A stretch of 64,000 nucleotides of DNA from positions 1 to 64,000 of the forward strand of contig NZ_LR134421.1 in NCBI RefSeq assembly GCF_900637865.1, in the 5' to 3' direction. Numbering within the stretch: the first letter of the stretch is position 1; each line of letters begins with the position of its first letter. Below, in pieces: positions 19,256 through 28,982 of this stretch. The notes below the pieces were generated by a model. The model was not told the DNA's origin. It made no database searches and worked only from the letters and a program-made list of their open reading frames with translations. Both the position numbers and the translations under genes were made by a program. The stretch comes from Legionella adelaidensis (GTDB lineage Bacteria > Pseudomonadota > Gammaproteobacteria > Legionellales > Legionellaceae).

Positions 19256-20659
19256 ATGATTTTTTCTCTAGGCAAATGCTTTATTAGAAAATTTTTGACC
19301 GCGTTGCTCGCCCTGTTTTTCCTATTACAAAATAGTTTTGCTTATTCTCCCTATTCAAATAGTGAGTTAGAAGAATTAGAAAAAGAATTTATTCAGCAAA
19401 TAAATCAATCCAATAGCGTTATTCGAAATCCCTTAGCTAATCAATATATCAATCATTTAGCAAAGCGATTAGTTAGAAACACCATGAAACCGATACCTTA
19501 CTTTTTTATTGTGAAATCAAATGAAATCAATGCTTTTGCTGGGCCAGGCGGCTATATCGGTGTGAACTCCCAATTAATCCTTGCTAGCGATAATGAAAGT
19601 GAATTAGCAGCGGTCATGGCGCACGAGATTGCTCACGTTAAGTTGCATCATTTATACAGGATCATTGAGCATAGTAAACAAATGCGAGTTCCTATGTTAG
19701 CTTCGGTCCTCGCTTCCATAGCATTAGGCGTAGTAAACCCCGCGTTAGGGAGTGGCGCCTTGATGGCATCCATTACGGGAATCGCGCAAGACAATATTAA
19801 TTTTACCCGTGCAAGTGAAAAAGAAGCGGACCGTATTGGTATTGATATGTTAATTAAATCAGGATTAAACCCCGAGGGTATGGCAGCCTTTTTTAAAAAA
19901 TTGCAAATGAGTTCGCGGTACTACTATCGCGACAACATTCCTGCAATCTTACGTACGCATCCTTTAGATGAAGATCGTATTGCAGAAGCAGAAAATCGAA
20001 GTGCTCACCTTCCACACAAAACATATTTAGATAGCGTAGACTATCGATTCTTTAAAGAAATCGTTCGCAATTCTTCAGGAAAAAATAATCAAGAGTTATT
20101 AGATTTTTATAAAAAGGAATGCCGCAAACAAAATTCCGAATTGGCTTGTCAATATGGCCAGGCACTCACCCTTTTAAATTTGAATCACTTTTCAAAAGCC
20201 AATGATTTGCTTTTGGCTTTAAAAGCAACGGGGCAAGATAACTTATATTTAAGTATTGCCCGCGCTCAAGTGGATATAGGCCTTAAAGCATATTCGCAAG
20301 CAGTTTCTCAGCTAAAAGAACTATATGAAAATTTTCCTGATAACTATGCCGTTGTTGTTTATTATGCCAAAGGTTTAATGGCTGCCAGTCAAGCGCAATT
20401 GGCCGCAGCAACCTTGTTAAAAGCAAGCCGGCAATATAAAAATGATCTCCCCATTTGTTTAGACTTGGCTTTGGCTGAAGCAGAGTCTAACCGAAAAGAT
20501 TATGCGTACTTTACGCAAGCGCAATGTGAGTTGTTACAAGGAAGAGCGCATGCTGCTATGCAGCAGTTAAAATTAGCACTAAGTTTAGCCAAGAATGACG
20601 CGATGCTTAGTGAACGAATCAAAGCAAAAATGCAGGAGATAAAGTTAAAATTAAATTAA
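19256..20659 (+). CDS. bepA: BepA-like M48 metalloprotease with TPR domain
   Basis: Periplasmic zinc protease and chaperone that monitors outer-membrane protein assembly. 467 residues. A signal sequence or N-terminal anchor ends near 29 (SFAYSPY). The M48 site HEIAH (H123, E124, H127) is followed by the third-ligand helix ASEKEADRIGIDML. Residues 290-467 are TPR-like helices (SARAQVDIG-type repeats such as LSIARAQVDIGLKAYSQAVSQL, quoted in part). E. coli BepA is 487 residues with the same layout. Its location among bamD and lpxB neighbours fits an envelope role, but no direct operon partner exists. Confidence 0.9.
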   Translation: MIFSLGKCFIRKFLTALLALFFLLQNSFAYSPYSNSELEELEKEFIQQINQSNSVIRNPLANQYINHLAKRLVRNTMKPIPYFFIVKSNEINAFAGPGGYIGVNSQLILASDNESELAAVMAHEIAHVKLHHLYRIIEHSKQMRVPMLASVLASIALGVVNPALGSGALMASITGIAQDNINFTRASEKEADRIGIDMLIKSGLNPEGMAAFFKKLQMSSRYYYRDNIPAILRTHPLDEDRIAEAENRSAHLPHKTYLDSVDYRFFKEIVRNSSGKNNQELLDFYKKECRKQNSELACQYGQALTLLNLNHFSKANDLLLALKATGQDNLYLSIARAQVDIGLKAYSQAVSQLKELYENFPDNYAVVVYYAKGLMAASQAQLAAATLLKASRQYKNDLPICLDLALAEAESNRKDYAYFTQAQCELLQGRAHAAMQQLKLALSLAKNDAMLSERIKAKMQEIKLKLN

Positions 20660-20714
20660 TTTTTTAGATGCATAGCCACTACGAAAGAAACTGCTGTGTC
20701 AATCTTTACCATTT

Positions 20715-23363
20715 TTAGTATTTACATAGGGGACTACCTGCTGCTGCCTCTTCACGTGGCTCTTTTTGATGAATGGTGGAGACCAACTCCTCAAGATGAA
20801 GCAACATTTCTCCAGTACGTGAGCCTTTTTTGGCCTCTTTGGATAATAGACCACTGACTTGAGACAAATCCGAAGCTTCTTCAATTTTCTTATGTATTTC
20901 CAATAAAACTTTAATTTTTTTAGCCGTAACACCTGAGACAGCTCCAATATTTTTATTTTCTCGATGCAATTGGTCAATACGAATAGTAATTCGCATAATT
21001 ATAAACAGTTTCACTTCCTCAAGAGTAAGGGGCGTTGGATCGGGTTTGACATATTTGACTGATTGAATTTTTCTATGAATTAAATTCATAGCAGGTGCTA
21101 ATAAATTTAATAAAATACCAGACTTCAAATCGGTGACTATAAAATCTAAAATACAGGTAATATACTGGAGTTTGGCGGGTCGTATATCATCCGTCAATTG
21201 ACTTAGCAACGCCTCTAAATAATAAGCGTGTTCACTATCTTTCTGGCTGAATCGTTTTTTACTACATGCTTCTTCAAGACTATCTAGTTTTGAAGGTGAA
21301 AACTCTCCTAGTTCAGCAACCGCCCACTTGTATTTGATTAATAATTCCGAAAGAAGTAAGTGGATTCCTTCTGCCGAGATTGTTTGGCCAACTAATTGAT
21401 CATTCCATAGCGGATGTAATTTGACTTGGATTAGCTCTTCAAAGGTGCAAGGATAAACATGACGGCCACAAATAGCCATAGGATGATTATAGAGTTCCCC
21501 ATCAAACGTGTATACAACTGTAATATAATCACGAATACTTTTGCGTTGTTCGAATGTCAATGGTTGCATGACCTCGGCACAGTCTCTTGGATTAAATATG
21601 AATTGTTTAAACAGTTCGGGTACCGAGCGAAACATGACTCTAACTTGTAATGGAGAGAGTACTTGCAAGACTTGAGCTAAATCATAAGCGGAATGTATTT
21701 TTTCTTTTAAATAATCAAAAATAACAGGTAAATTATCTTTATAATTGCCTTCAGAAAGAAATGTTCCATCTTCTGGAACAATCAGATGCCAGCGATTTTC
21801 TAATGCCTGCACTAATAGGCCGCAAGCACGAGTAGGGCATACTGTCACTAATTTCTGCACATCCGCGGGTGTTGTGAGTAATTGCTGAAGTCGGGTATTA
21901 ATTGTTCTTAATATTAATTCGCTATAGTTTGGTGAGGTGTGTTTACATAGCAGAACCAGCTCGTCTAAAGAGATAGCGTCATAAATTGATACCGATACAA
22001 AACTCTGAATTACCACTTGTAAGGTTTCATTTAGATGCCGCATGAGATAGATAAACAAATTGCGAAGTTCGAATATCCCTTCAAATTTTTCTTCAAGACT
22101 CCGACAGAAATCAGCACATAAATCAGGAGTTAGGTTCATTAGGATATTTGAGATATCTTCAAAAGTGTCTACCAGAGGTAACAAGTGTTCTTTTAACTGA
22201 GCATAGTAAAGGCTTTGATTGCGGCCTATGCTATTTAAAAAGAAAAATAAATCCCGAGCATGAATGGTAGTAGTTACCAGAGCTATTAGTTTATGTGAAA
22301 TTAAATCAATAAGTCTCGCCCAATCATTTTTTTCTAGATACTTAGCTAACCTCTGCATATCTTCATAACGCGTACACAAGTCAGCGAGTGAAATATTGAG
22401 CTGTTGGCACAAAGAAACACATTCATTAAAACTTACCCCGCTCTTTAGTAATTTCTCGAAATCAAGGAGCGTTATAATTAGTTTGCGACCTTCTGCATTG
22501 ATTCGAGATATAAAATCGGAGCGTTTCCTAGAAGGTATTGCGCCAAAAATTCGCACAAACTCATCATTGGAAAGACAAGAACTACTTAATTGGTCCTTTA
22601 TGATGTCATAGAGCGCATCTTGAGCTTCAACAGGGGCTTTAAAGAGCGCTTCAATAGTACTCATTAAAGTAGAAGAATCTTTACAGGAGCTTAAAATTAA
22701 CAATAACTTGTCACTAATCTCTTTATAATAATCCTGGCATACTTCAAATAAAGTGCTGGGTGCTCTATCTGAAATCAGTTTTTTTTGTTTTAGAATGGCA
22801 AGGAATTTTTCCACATCATTGACATGGTATAAAGAAAAACAAGCAGCAGGACCAGATTCAAAGGCATCCCCTCGAATAATGCCTGATTTTCTAAGAATCC
22901 CAGGTGCTAATTGACAACCAAAGTTGCTTAATTCTGGAAGCGTTTGCCATCTATTCTCAGCATGGGGCGCAACTTCAGCCAAATTATAAGAGATAAAAAA
23001 GATTGGTTCGCCATCTTCAACACGAAATGCAAACCATTCAACTACGAACCGCAGGTCCTGCGCTCCATGAGTAACTTTAACAGAAATTTCACTCGCAGCT
23101 GACGAATAGTAAGCGACAGTTGGCCTTGCTGTTATAATATAATCATCGATTTTTTGGTCTAATTGCCCCTCAGCATCTTCCATTTTTTCCAGTAATTTTT
23201 TTGACCATTCTTCATTTGATAAAGAACTATCGAGGGAATTAGTAAGTTCAGGCCAAAGAATGAATCGTCTATAAACGTCAGCAAGGGGCACGGGTAATAA
23301 ACGCCTACGAAAAGCTTCGTTCCAGTTAATTTCATCAATGGGGTCTTCTTCAGGTACAGGCAT
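20715..23363 (-). CDS. Large orphan protein, candidate secreted effector 1 (helical repeats)
   Basis: 882 residues, no signal peptide, no transmembrane segment and no family I recognise. After an N-terminal domain of about 220 residues, residues 220-620 read as degenerate helical repeats. Examples of the recurring pattern D-L/V-xx-L-xx-L followed by F and LxxxF are 182-191 (DVEKFLAIL), 401-410 (FEDISNILMN), 466-474 (LDELVLLCK), 501-508 (DVQKLVTV) and 561-569 (DLAQVLQVL). Each is followed 12-16 residues on by an F-x3-L-type helix. The C-terminus (KEPREEAAAGSPLCKY) is Glu-rich, as in many Dot/Icm signals. It stands alone, with a 345-bp gap behind. Effector status is inferred, not shown. Confidence 0.55.
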   Translation of the reverse strand: MPVPEEDPIDEINWNEAFRRRLLPVPLADVYRRFILWPELTNSLDSSLSNEEWSKKLLEKMEDAEGQLDQKIDDYIITARPTVAYYSSAASEISVKVTHGAQDLRFVVEWFAFRVEDGEPIFFISYNLAEVAPHAENRWQTLPELSNFGCQLAPGILRKSGIIRGDAFESGPAACFSLYHVNDVEKFLAILKQKKLISDRAPSTLFEVCQDYYKEISDKLLLILSSCKDSSTLMSTIEALFKAPVEAQDALYDIIKDQLSSSCLSNDEFVRIFGAIPSRKRSDFISRINAEGRKLIITLLDFEKLLKSGVSFNECVSLCQQLNISLADLCTRYEDMQRLAKYLEKNDWARLIDLISHKLIALVTTTIHARDLFFFLNSIGRNQSLYYAQLKEHLLPLVDTFEDISNILMNLTPDLCADFCRSLEEKFEGIFELRNLFIYLMRHLNETLQVVIQSFVSVSIYDAISLDELVLLCKHTSPNYSELILRTINTRLQQLLTTPADVQKLVTVCPTRACGLLVQALENRWHLIVPEDGTFLSEGNYKDNLPVIFDYLKEKIHSAYDLAQVLQVLSPLQVRVMFRSVPELFKQFIFNPRDCAEVMQPLTFEQRKSIRDYITVVYTFDGELYNHPMAICGRHVYPCTFEELIQVKLHPLWNDQLVGQTISAEGIHLLLSELLIKYKWAVAELGEFSPSKLDSLEEACSKKRFSQKDSEHAYYLEALLSQLTDDIRPAKLQYITCILDFIVTDLKSGILLNLLAPAMNLIHRKIQSVKYVKPDPTPLTLEEVKLFIIMRITIRIDQLHRENKNIGAVSGVTAKKIKVLLEIHKKIEEASDLSQVSGLLSKEAKKGSRTGEMLLHLEELVSTIHQKEPREEAAAGSPLCKY

Positions 23364-23708
23364 GGAATTCTACATATAAATTTTTTTTGGGGATTGTATA
23401 TTTATGTTATAAAAAATGCCAGAAATTTTTTAGTCACATTGTTTAAATAATCTATTGTTTTTGTCTCAATAATTCTGGACGTATAAGCATATGGACAACA
23501 ATGTAAATGTTTTATTTCTAAATCAGGAACTAGATGTTGCCCCAAAGTACCTTTCTCGCTACTCGAGCAAGCTGAAGCTCATAATTTTTGGGGAAACTGT
23601 CTAGAAATCAATCTGAATCAGCTCAGCATTTGCCTCAATCAAGGATGGGCATAGTTTATTCTTTATAGTTAATTAAAATTATAAATAGCGTATACCCCAC
23701 TATATTTT
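23364..23708. other. 345-bp gap without a convincing gene
   Basis: This stretch lies behind both minus-strand genes: upstream of effector candidate 1 and downstream of pilR. It is very AT-rich. It holds a 37-codon plus-strand frame starting ATGGACAACAATG at 23491, without a good ribosome binding site, so I do not call it. No clear promoter with ideal spacing, terminator or repeat was found. The effector promoter should be in 23364-23450. Confidence 0.6.
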
Positions 23709-25049
23709 TTAGTCTAATCCTAATTTTTTTAATCGGTACCGTAATGTTCTAAAACTTACTCCGAGGAGTTTAGCTGCCGCTGTTCTATTCCATTTTGTTT
23801 TCTCAAGCGCATTTAAAATTAATTCTTTTTCATGCTCTTCAAGTGATTTATCTAAGTTGATGGTTGTTCTAGGGCTTGAAGAAGACTCAACAATTGTCGT
23901 TTTGTCAGGGCTTTGTATGTTAGGTAATTGTAAGTCATGGAGTTTGATATCATCTCCATTACAGAGAGTCATTGCTCTTTCCAAGATATTTTCCAGCTCC
24001 CTAACATTCCCGGGAAATGGGTATTGTTTTAATGCTGCAATAGCTTCTTTAGATAAAGTTATCGATTTACGGTTTTGTTCTTTTGATAGTTTTGCCAAAA
24101 TACTATCTGCTATGAGTGGGATATCATTTGCTCTCTCATGTAACGTGGGCACGCGTAGCTCAATAACATCTATGCGATAATAAAGTTCTTGTCGAAATCT
24201 ACCTGCGGCAATTTCCTCTTGTAAGTTTTTATTACTGGCACTCAAAATACGGACATCAACAGGTATTTCATTGGCCTCGCCTATAGGCTTAACTGCTTTT
24301 TCTTGTATCGCCCGTAATAATTTTACTTGCATCGCCAAAGGCAATTCAGCTATTTCATCAAGGAATAAAGTTCCTCCTTGGGCTGCCACAAACAAGCCTT
24401 GTTTATCAGCAAATGCGCCTGTAAAACTCCCCTTTTTATGCCCAAAGAATTCTGATTCCATTAATTCACTAGGTATTGCCCCACAATTTACCGCAATAAA
24501 AGCTTTTTCACTTCGGGGGCCATAAGCGTGAATTAACCGTGCTACCAATTCTTTCCCTACTCCAGACTCTCCATGAATGAAAACAGGCGCCTGACTGCGT
24601 GCCAGTTTATATATGTTTTGTCGTAATGCTTCCATTGCGGGAGTATTGCCCAACAATAATTGGACTTGAGGCTCTGGACGTTGATACATCTCCAATGCTG
24701 TTTTAACTAAAGATTTCAGCATGGATAAATCAATAGGTTTTGAGACATAATCAAAAGCGCCCGCTTTTAAAGTATTGACGGCCCCTTCTATATTTCCATA
24801 AGCGGTAATCACTGCAACGGGTAATTGCGGTTTATTTTGTTGAATAAAGCGCACTATTTCATAGCCTTCACCATCGGGTAACCGCATATCTGTTAGAACT
24901 AAAAAATATTCATTTTTTTTTATCTGTTCTAAACCGTTTTTAAATGTATCAGCAACATCTGAATTTAAACCCATTCGCGAAAGAGTTAATGATAATAGTT
25001 CGCGTATGTCAGGCTCATCATCAATAATTAATACTTTGGCATCTTTCAT
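23709..25049 (-). CDS. pilR: Sigma-54-dependent response regulator PilR
   Basis: NtrC-class activator of type IV pilin genes. 446 residues: receiver domain 1-120 (VLIIDDEPDIREL, phospho-Asp in LTDMRLPDGEG, Lys in YVSKPIDL), sigma-54 AAA+ domain with Walker A GESGVGKE, the sigma-54-contacting GAFTGA-type loop written GSFTGAFADKQG, LFLDEIAELP and GNVRELENILERA, and a C-terminal Fis-type helix-turn-helix (RTAAAKLLGVSFRTLRYRLKKLG, in part AAAKLLGVSFRTLRY). The GxFTGA loop is intact. It starts one base after the pilS stop, so the pair is one transcript. The length equals Pseudomonas PilR. The pilin target is outside the window. Confidence 0.92.
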   Translation of the reverse strand: MKDAKVLIIDDEPDIRELLSLTLSRMGLNSDVADTFKNGLEQIKKNEYFLVLTDMRLPDGEGYEIVRFIQQNKPQLPVAVITAYGNIEGAVNTLKAGAFDYVSKPIDLSMLKSLVKTALEMYQRPEPQVQLLLGNTPAMEALRQNIYKLARSQAPVFIHGESGVGKELVARLIHAYGPRSEKAFIAVNCGAIPSELMESEFFGHKKGSFTGAFADKQGLFVAAQGGTLFLDEIAELPLAMQVKLLRAIQEKAVKPIGEANEIPVDVRILSASNKNLQEEIAAGRFRQELYYRIDVIELRVPTLHERANDIPLIADSILAKLSKEQNRKSITLSKEAIAALKQYPFPGNVRELENILERAMTLCNGDDIKLHDLQLPNIQSPDKTTIVESSSSPRTTINLDKSLEEHEKELILNALEKTKWNRTAAAKLLGVSFRTLRYRLKKLGLD

Positions 25050-25050
25050 G

Positions 25051-26625
25051 CTATATCTCTTTAATTTGCTTTGACGTAATCAAAAAACAGCAACCTATAG
25101 GAGTGTCTTCCAAACTTAATCTTGCCTGGTTGATTTCACAAAGTTCCTTGGCAATAAAAAGGCCCATACCATTGCCCGTTCTTACCGTACTGAAAAATGG
25201 ATCAAAGATAGAATTCCTAATTTTTTCAGGAACACCAGGACCTTCATCACATATTTTAATAATAAACTTTTTTTTCTCTTGTATAACAGAAATGGTAATT
25301 ACTGCTATATCCTCTTTATTCCTGCCATGTTGCATTACATTATCACAAAGTATTACGAAAATTTGCTCCAGTTGGCTTTTATCAAATACCAGGTGTTCAT
25401 TCTTCGCAGGTATATTTAAATTAATGATACATTGATTAGTTAAACAATAGTCATGTAGGAATTGTTGTAAAAAAGAGTTCATTTCTATGGGTTCAGGTTT
25501 GGATTGTTGTCTTCTGGATATTTGCAAAACATTTTTAATGACCCTATCCATTCTTTGACAATTATTTACAATTAATTCTTTTAATCTTTTATCTTCGTCA
25601 TGGAGATCTTCCCCTTCACCTAGTAATTGAATGGCATGAGATATTACCCCTAACGGATTTCTTAACTCATGAGCAATGCTTGCAGAGAATCTTCCAAGAG
25701 ATGCCAGTTTTAGCTGTTGCGCTTGTTGAGATAAATCAGTCATATCCTCTAAAAGGATAACCACAGCAGAATCGCCCGCATATTCCGCTGGAAAAAAATG
25801 AACTTGTAATGGGGGATGTTCAATTGTGGTTTGTACCGCCTCATGGGGAGTGGTAGAAAAAAATTTACGATATTGTAAATATAATTCTTTTGATAGTTCT
25901 TTTAATGATAGGGCCTTTTTGCTTTCAGGCACTTTAAAAAATTGACAAGCAGAAGAGTTAATTAACTTAATACGTCCATTATTTATAAATAGAACCCCAT
26001 GTTGTAAACGCTCCACTATATACTCATTTAACCGCTGCATGCTTGCCAATTCTCTTGCCTGCAACTTTGCTAAACTTTCACTACTGCGGACCCAACTAGC
26101 TAAATACCATGCTGTTAATGCGGTGCCAAAAAAACCTGCCCCATAAACACCCGTAGAAAAAAAACTACCTAAATCATTCATTTCATTGCTACCAAGGTAT
26201 TGAGCGATGCCAATTCCCAAGAACATGCAGCTGGCAATTGCCGCAAAAAAAACAGCCAGTCGGCCTGGAACTAAAATGCTTAACATAGCAATAGAAGCAA
26301 TGAGGATAATTCCCAGGCCAGATTGTATATAGCCTATAGCATGAATAAACAACACCATTAATATGACGTCAATGGTCCCTGACCATAGGACCTGATGCTC
26401 AAATTTAATTGCCCGTGTTCTACATAAATTTAAAAAAGCAATGCCAAAAATAAAATAGAAAAAGAGCGCTGCGGCATAGTAATAGTTATAAGTAGTAAAA
26501 TGACCGGAACTATTAATCCAGAAAGCGATAAATAAAGAAAAAATACTAACTAAACGATAAATATTGTAAATATACAACATTCGCCATTGTCGTGACTGCC
26601 CTTTTATTGGCATAGATTGAGCCAT
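25051..26625 (-). CDS. pilS: Sensor histidine kinase PilS
   Basis: Membrane sensor that phosphorylates PilR. 524 residues. The first 190 contain six hydrophobic segments (from MLYIYNIYRLVSIFSLFIAF to YGAGFFGTALTAWYLASW, in part), then a PAS domain (about 200-300), a HisKA domain with the phospho-His in SIAHELRNPLGVI, and a HATPase with CDNVMQHG, DEGPGVP and GNGMGLFIAKEL. The six-helix-PAS-kinase layout is that of PilS. Its ATG is followed one base before pilR. The 146-bp gap upstream is where the promoter must lie, alongside a small ORF on the other strand. Confidence 0.9.
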   Translation of the reverse strand: MAQSMPIKGQSRQWRMLYIYNIYRLVSIFSLFIAFWINSSGHFTTYNYYYAAALFFYFIFGIAFLNLCRTRAIKFEHQVLWSGTIDVILMVLFIHAIGYIQSGLGIILIASIAMLSILVPGRLAVFFAAIASCMFLGIGIAQYLGSNEMNDLGSFFSTGVYGAGFFGTALTAWYLASWVRSSESLAKLQARELASMQRLNEYIVERLQHGVLFINNGRIKLINSSACQFFKVPESKKALSLKELSKELYLQYRKFFSTTPHEAVQTTIEHPPLQVHFFPAEYAGDSAVVILLEDMTDLSQQAQQLKLASLGRFSASIAHELRNPLGVISHAIQLLGEGEDLHDEDKRLKELIVNNCQRMDRVIKNVLQISRRQQSKPEPIEMNSFLQQFLHDYCLTNQCIINLNIPAKNEHLVFDKSQLEQIFVILCDNVMQHGRNKEDIAVITISVIQEKKKFIIKICDEGPGVPEKIRNSIFDPFFSTVRTGNGMGLFIAKELCEINQARLSLEDTPIGCCFLITSKQIKEI

Positions 26626-26771
26626 AATTTCCTATTGTTTTATCTAAATATAGAATACATACTTAAGATACTCCAAAAGGATTTTGGATATGTATTAGTA
26701 AAAATTTAGGTAAATTTTAAATAGTTCACCTATTATTAATACATCAATGGTAGAAAACGGAGAGAAATATA

Positions 26772-26912
26772 ATGAACAGTAAGGAAATAGTTAAAGATTC
26801 CAAATGTGATGAGAAACAACCTTCTTATTTTAAAGAAGAGCACATTGAAGAAATTCTCAATGAGGAAGAGTATAACGAAGACGAGTTTGACTTTATTCGT
26901 TCAACGAACTAG
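26772..26912 (+). CDS. Small acidic ORF, 46 residues
   Basis: ATG 26772 with GGAGAG 7 bases upstream, ending TAG at 26910-26912. The product MNSKEIVKDSKCDEKQPS... is rich in Glu and Asp in its second half (EEHIEEILNEEEYNEDEFDF), with no membrane segment. It lies divergent from pilS and ends 9 bases before the stop of the convergent ABC permease gene. The ribosome binding site and placement argue for a real gene. It is unrecognised; a short regulator or inhibitor is a guess I cannot support. Confidence 0.5.
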   Translation: MNSKEIVKDSKCDEKQPSYFKEEHIEEILNEEEYNEDEFDFIRSTN

Positions 26913-26920
26913 TCCTGTGA

Positions 26921-28081
26921 TTAATCAAGTGTTCTTCGGTAATGCTTCATTGCTAAAAATAAAGCTATTAATAAAAACAAAATAATGGGCCATACATCGT
27001 AAAATACTTCTTGAATCCCAACGCCTTTCAGCATAATACCGCGCACAATGTTATTAAAATGCGTTAAAGGTAAAATATTACCAAACCATTGTGCCCAAAT
27101 AGGCATACCTTTAAAGGGAAAAGCGAAACCGGATAAAAGCAAGGAAGGAATCATAAAGAAAGTGCTTAGTTGGCTTGCTTCTAATTGCGTCGAGGAAAAA
27201 GTTGAGAAAAATATTCCTACAAAAAGATTTGCTAAAATAAATGGCAACGTCACTAACAATAATAAGATGAAGCTTCCCAAAAAAGGGATGTTAAAAAAGA
27301 AAATGGCCATTAGCAAAATAATAAAAACTTGTGCGTATCCGATTAACAAAAAAGGCAAGGTTTTGCCAATGACGACTTCAGAGGGTAATAAAGAGGTAGC
27401 CAACAGACTTTCCAGCGTCCCCATTTCTTTTTCTCGGGTCAAAGCCATTGAAGCCACCATCACAAACGTCATGGTTAGAACTAAACCCAATAACCCCGGT
27501 ACAATATTGTATTGAGTAATAGCACTAGGGTTATAACGGACTTGTACACGTAAATCAGCAGGCGTTTTGTTTTCATTCAAAAACCCGCCAGGCAAGTCAG
27601 GGCTATGCTGAAAAATTGTTTGCATAAGTCCGGAAGAAGCTGAAACCGCATAACCAACAGAGACTGGATCGGTGCCATCGACTTCCAATAATGCGGCGGG
27701 GTACTCTCCTCGCACTATTTTTTGGGAAAAATCACTAGGGATAGTTAGAATAAACTGAACTTCATGTGAAACCATCAACTTGTCTGCTTCTTTAGAAGAG
27801 CTTGGGAAATACATAAATTTAAAGTAATGCGTATTTTCTAACCCATAAATCAACTCACGCGAAAAAGGGCCGGTGTCGTAATTAATAAGAGCTGACGGCA
27901 AATATTTGGGGTTCGCATTAATTGCTAAACCAAAGAGAATAAGTTGTATCAAAGGAAGGCCAATGATGAGCGCGAAGGTGAATCGATCCCTTCTTAATTG
28001 AGTAAATTCTTTAGCCACAAGTCCCATGAGGCGAGAAAAAGAGAATTGCGCTTGCGGTTTAATTTTTTGCTTCAATGTCAC
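26921..28081 (-). CDS. ABC-2 type transporter permease
   Basis: 386-residue inner-membrane permease. One N-terminal helix (FALIIGLPLIQLILFGLAI) is followed by a large periplasmic loop (about 60-195) and a block of five C-terminal helices (LVLTMTFVMVASMAL, VFIILLMAIFFFNI, LLLLVTLPFILANLFVGIFF and so on). The TREKEMGTLESLLATSL motif is typical of the ABC2_membrane_3/YbhR-YhhJ group. The start GTG 28081 overlaps the ATPase gene by 23 bases. Last in the three-gene operon. Homologous E. coli systems (YbhGFSR) have two permeases; here only one is present, so it may act as a homodimer. Confidence 0.88.
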   Translation of the reverse strand: MTLKQKIKPQAQFSFSRLMGLVAKEFTQLRRDRFTFALIIGLPLIQLILFGLAINANPKYLPSALINYDTGPFSRELIYGLENTHYFKFMYFPSSSKEADKLMVSHEVQFILTIPSDFSQKIVRGEYPAALLEVDGTDPVSVGYAVSASSGLMQTIFQHSPDLPGGFLNENKTPADLRVQVRYNPSAITQYNIVPGLLGLVLTMTFVMVASMALTREKEMGTLESLLATSLLPSEVVIGKTLPFLLIGYAQVFIILLMAIFFFNIPFLGSFILLLLVTLPFILANLFVGIFFSTFSSTQLEASQLSTFFMIPSLLLSGFAFPFKGMPIWAQWFGNILPLTHFNNIVRGIMLKGVGIQEVFYDVWPIILFLLIALFLAMKHYRRTLD

Positions 28082-28982
28082 TTACTCTTTCGTTGACTAA
28101 ATGGATAAAAACTTCCTCAAGGCTTGTATCCACTTTTTCCCATTTAAACTGTGCATATTGCTTTACTAGTTTATCCAGATATTCACCATTCGTTCCGCTA
28201 ATGCGTAAAGCATTTCCCCAAGGAACCACTTGTTCGACCTCAGGTTCTTTTTCAATTTCTATGGCGAGTTTCAATACATTTGCCCCCTCAGCAGACCATG
28301 TAGTTAAATCTACTTTTCGAATAATGTCTTTTATCGTGCCTTGAATCATTAATTTACCATTAACAATATAAGCCAGACGATTACAACGTTCCGCTTCATC
28401 CATGTAATGTGTACTCAACAATACAGTAATACCCTGGGTCGTAAGCTTTGAAATCGTATTCCAAAATTCCCGGCGTGTTTTAGGGTCAACTCCAGCTGTC
28501 GGTTCATCTAATAATAAAAGCCTTGGATTATTTAATAGTGCAGCTGCTAAAGAAACCCGCTGCTTCCAACCGCCGGATAATTTTCCTGTTAAAATTTTCT
28601 TATATGGGGTGAGAAGTAAATCATTTATTATTTCGTTGACACGATTGACATAGTTATCTTTATTATTGGCTCGTGCAACAAAGATTAAATTCTCATAAAC
28701 GGTTAAGTCTTTATATAGTGAAAATGTTTGGGGAACATAACCTACTAAGGGTTTAATTAGGTAAGATTGGGTGATAATGTCATAACCTAAGCAAGTTCCT
28801 GCGCCCGCATCGGGCTGCATTAAGCCACACAACATACGGATTGTTGTCGTCTTTCCACTACCATTTGGTCCTAAAAAACCAAAAATTTCGCCTTGTTTTA
28901 CTTGTAAAGAAACATCATCCACCGCAGTTTTGCTGCCGAACTGTTTTCGTAAACCTTTAACATCAATAACGTATTCAGTCAT
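28059..28982 (-). CDS. ABC transporter ATP-binding protein
   Basis: 307-residue ATPase: Walker A GPNGSGKTTT, Q-loop VPQTF, signature written LSGGWKQRVSL (LSGGQ-type with W for Q), Walker B LLLLDEPTAGVDP and H-loop STHYMDEAERC. The Tyr-Met-Asp-Glu-Ala-Glu run is typical of ABC-2 exporters (CcmA/YbhF class). It powers the permease encoded next. The gene overlaps the periplasmic adaptor gene by 8 bases (ATGACTGA) and the permease by 23, so all three are translationally coupled. Confidence 0.93.
   Translation of the reverse strand: MTEYVIDVKGLRKQFGSKTAVDDVSLQVKQGEIFGFLGPNGSGKTTTIRMLCGLMQPDAGAGTCLGYDIITQSYLIKPLVGYVPQTFSLYKDLTVYENLIFVARANNKDNYVNRVNEIINDLLLTPYKKILTGKLSGGWKQRVSLAAALLNNPRLLLLDEPTAGVDPKTRREFWNTISKLTTQGITVLLSTHYMDEAERCNRLAYIVNGKLMIQGTIKDIIRKVDLTTWSAEGANVLKLAIEIEKEPEVEQVVPWGNALRISGTNGEYLDKLVKQYAQFKWEKVDTSLEEVFIHLVNERVSDIEAKN

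Noticed and set aside
23491-23604. Plus-strand frame of 37 codons beginning ATGGACAACAATG
   Set aside because: No ribosome binding site, no promoter and no recognisable product, in an AT-rich gap. Probably chance.
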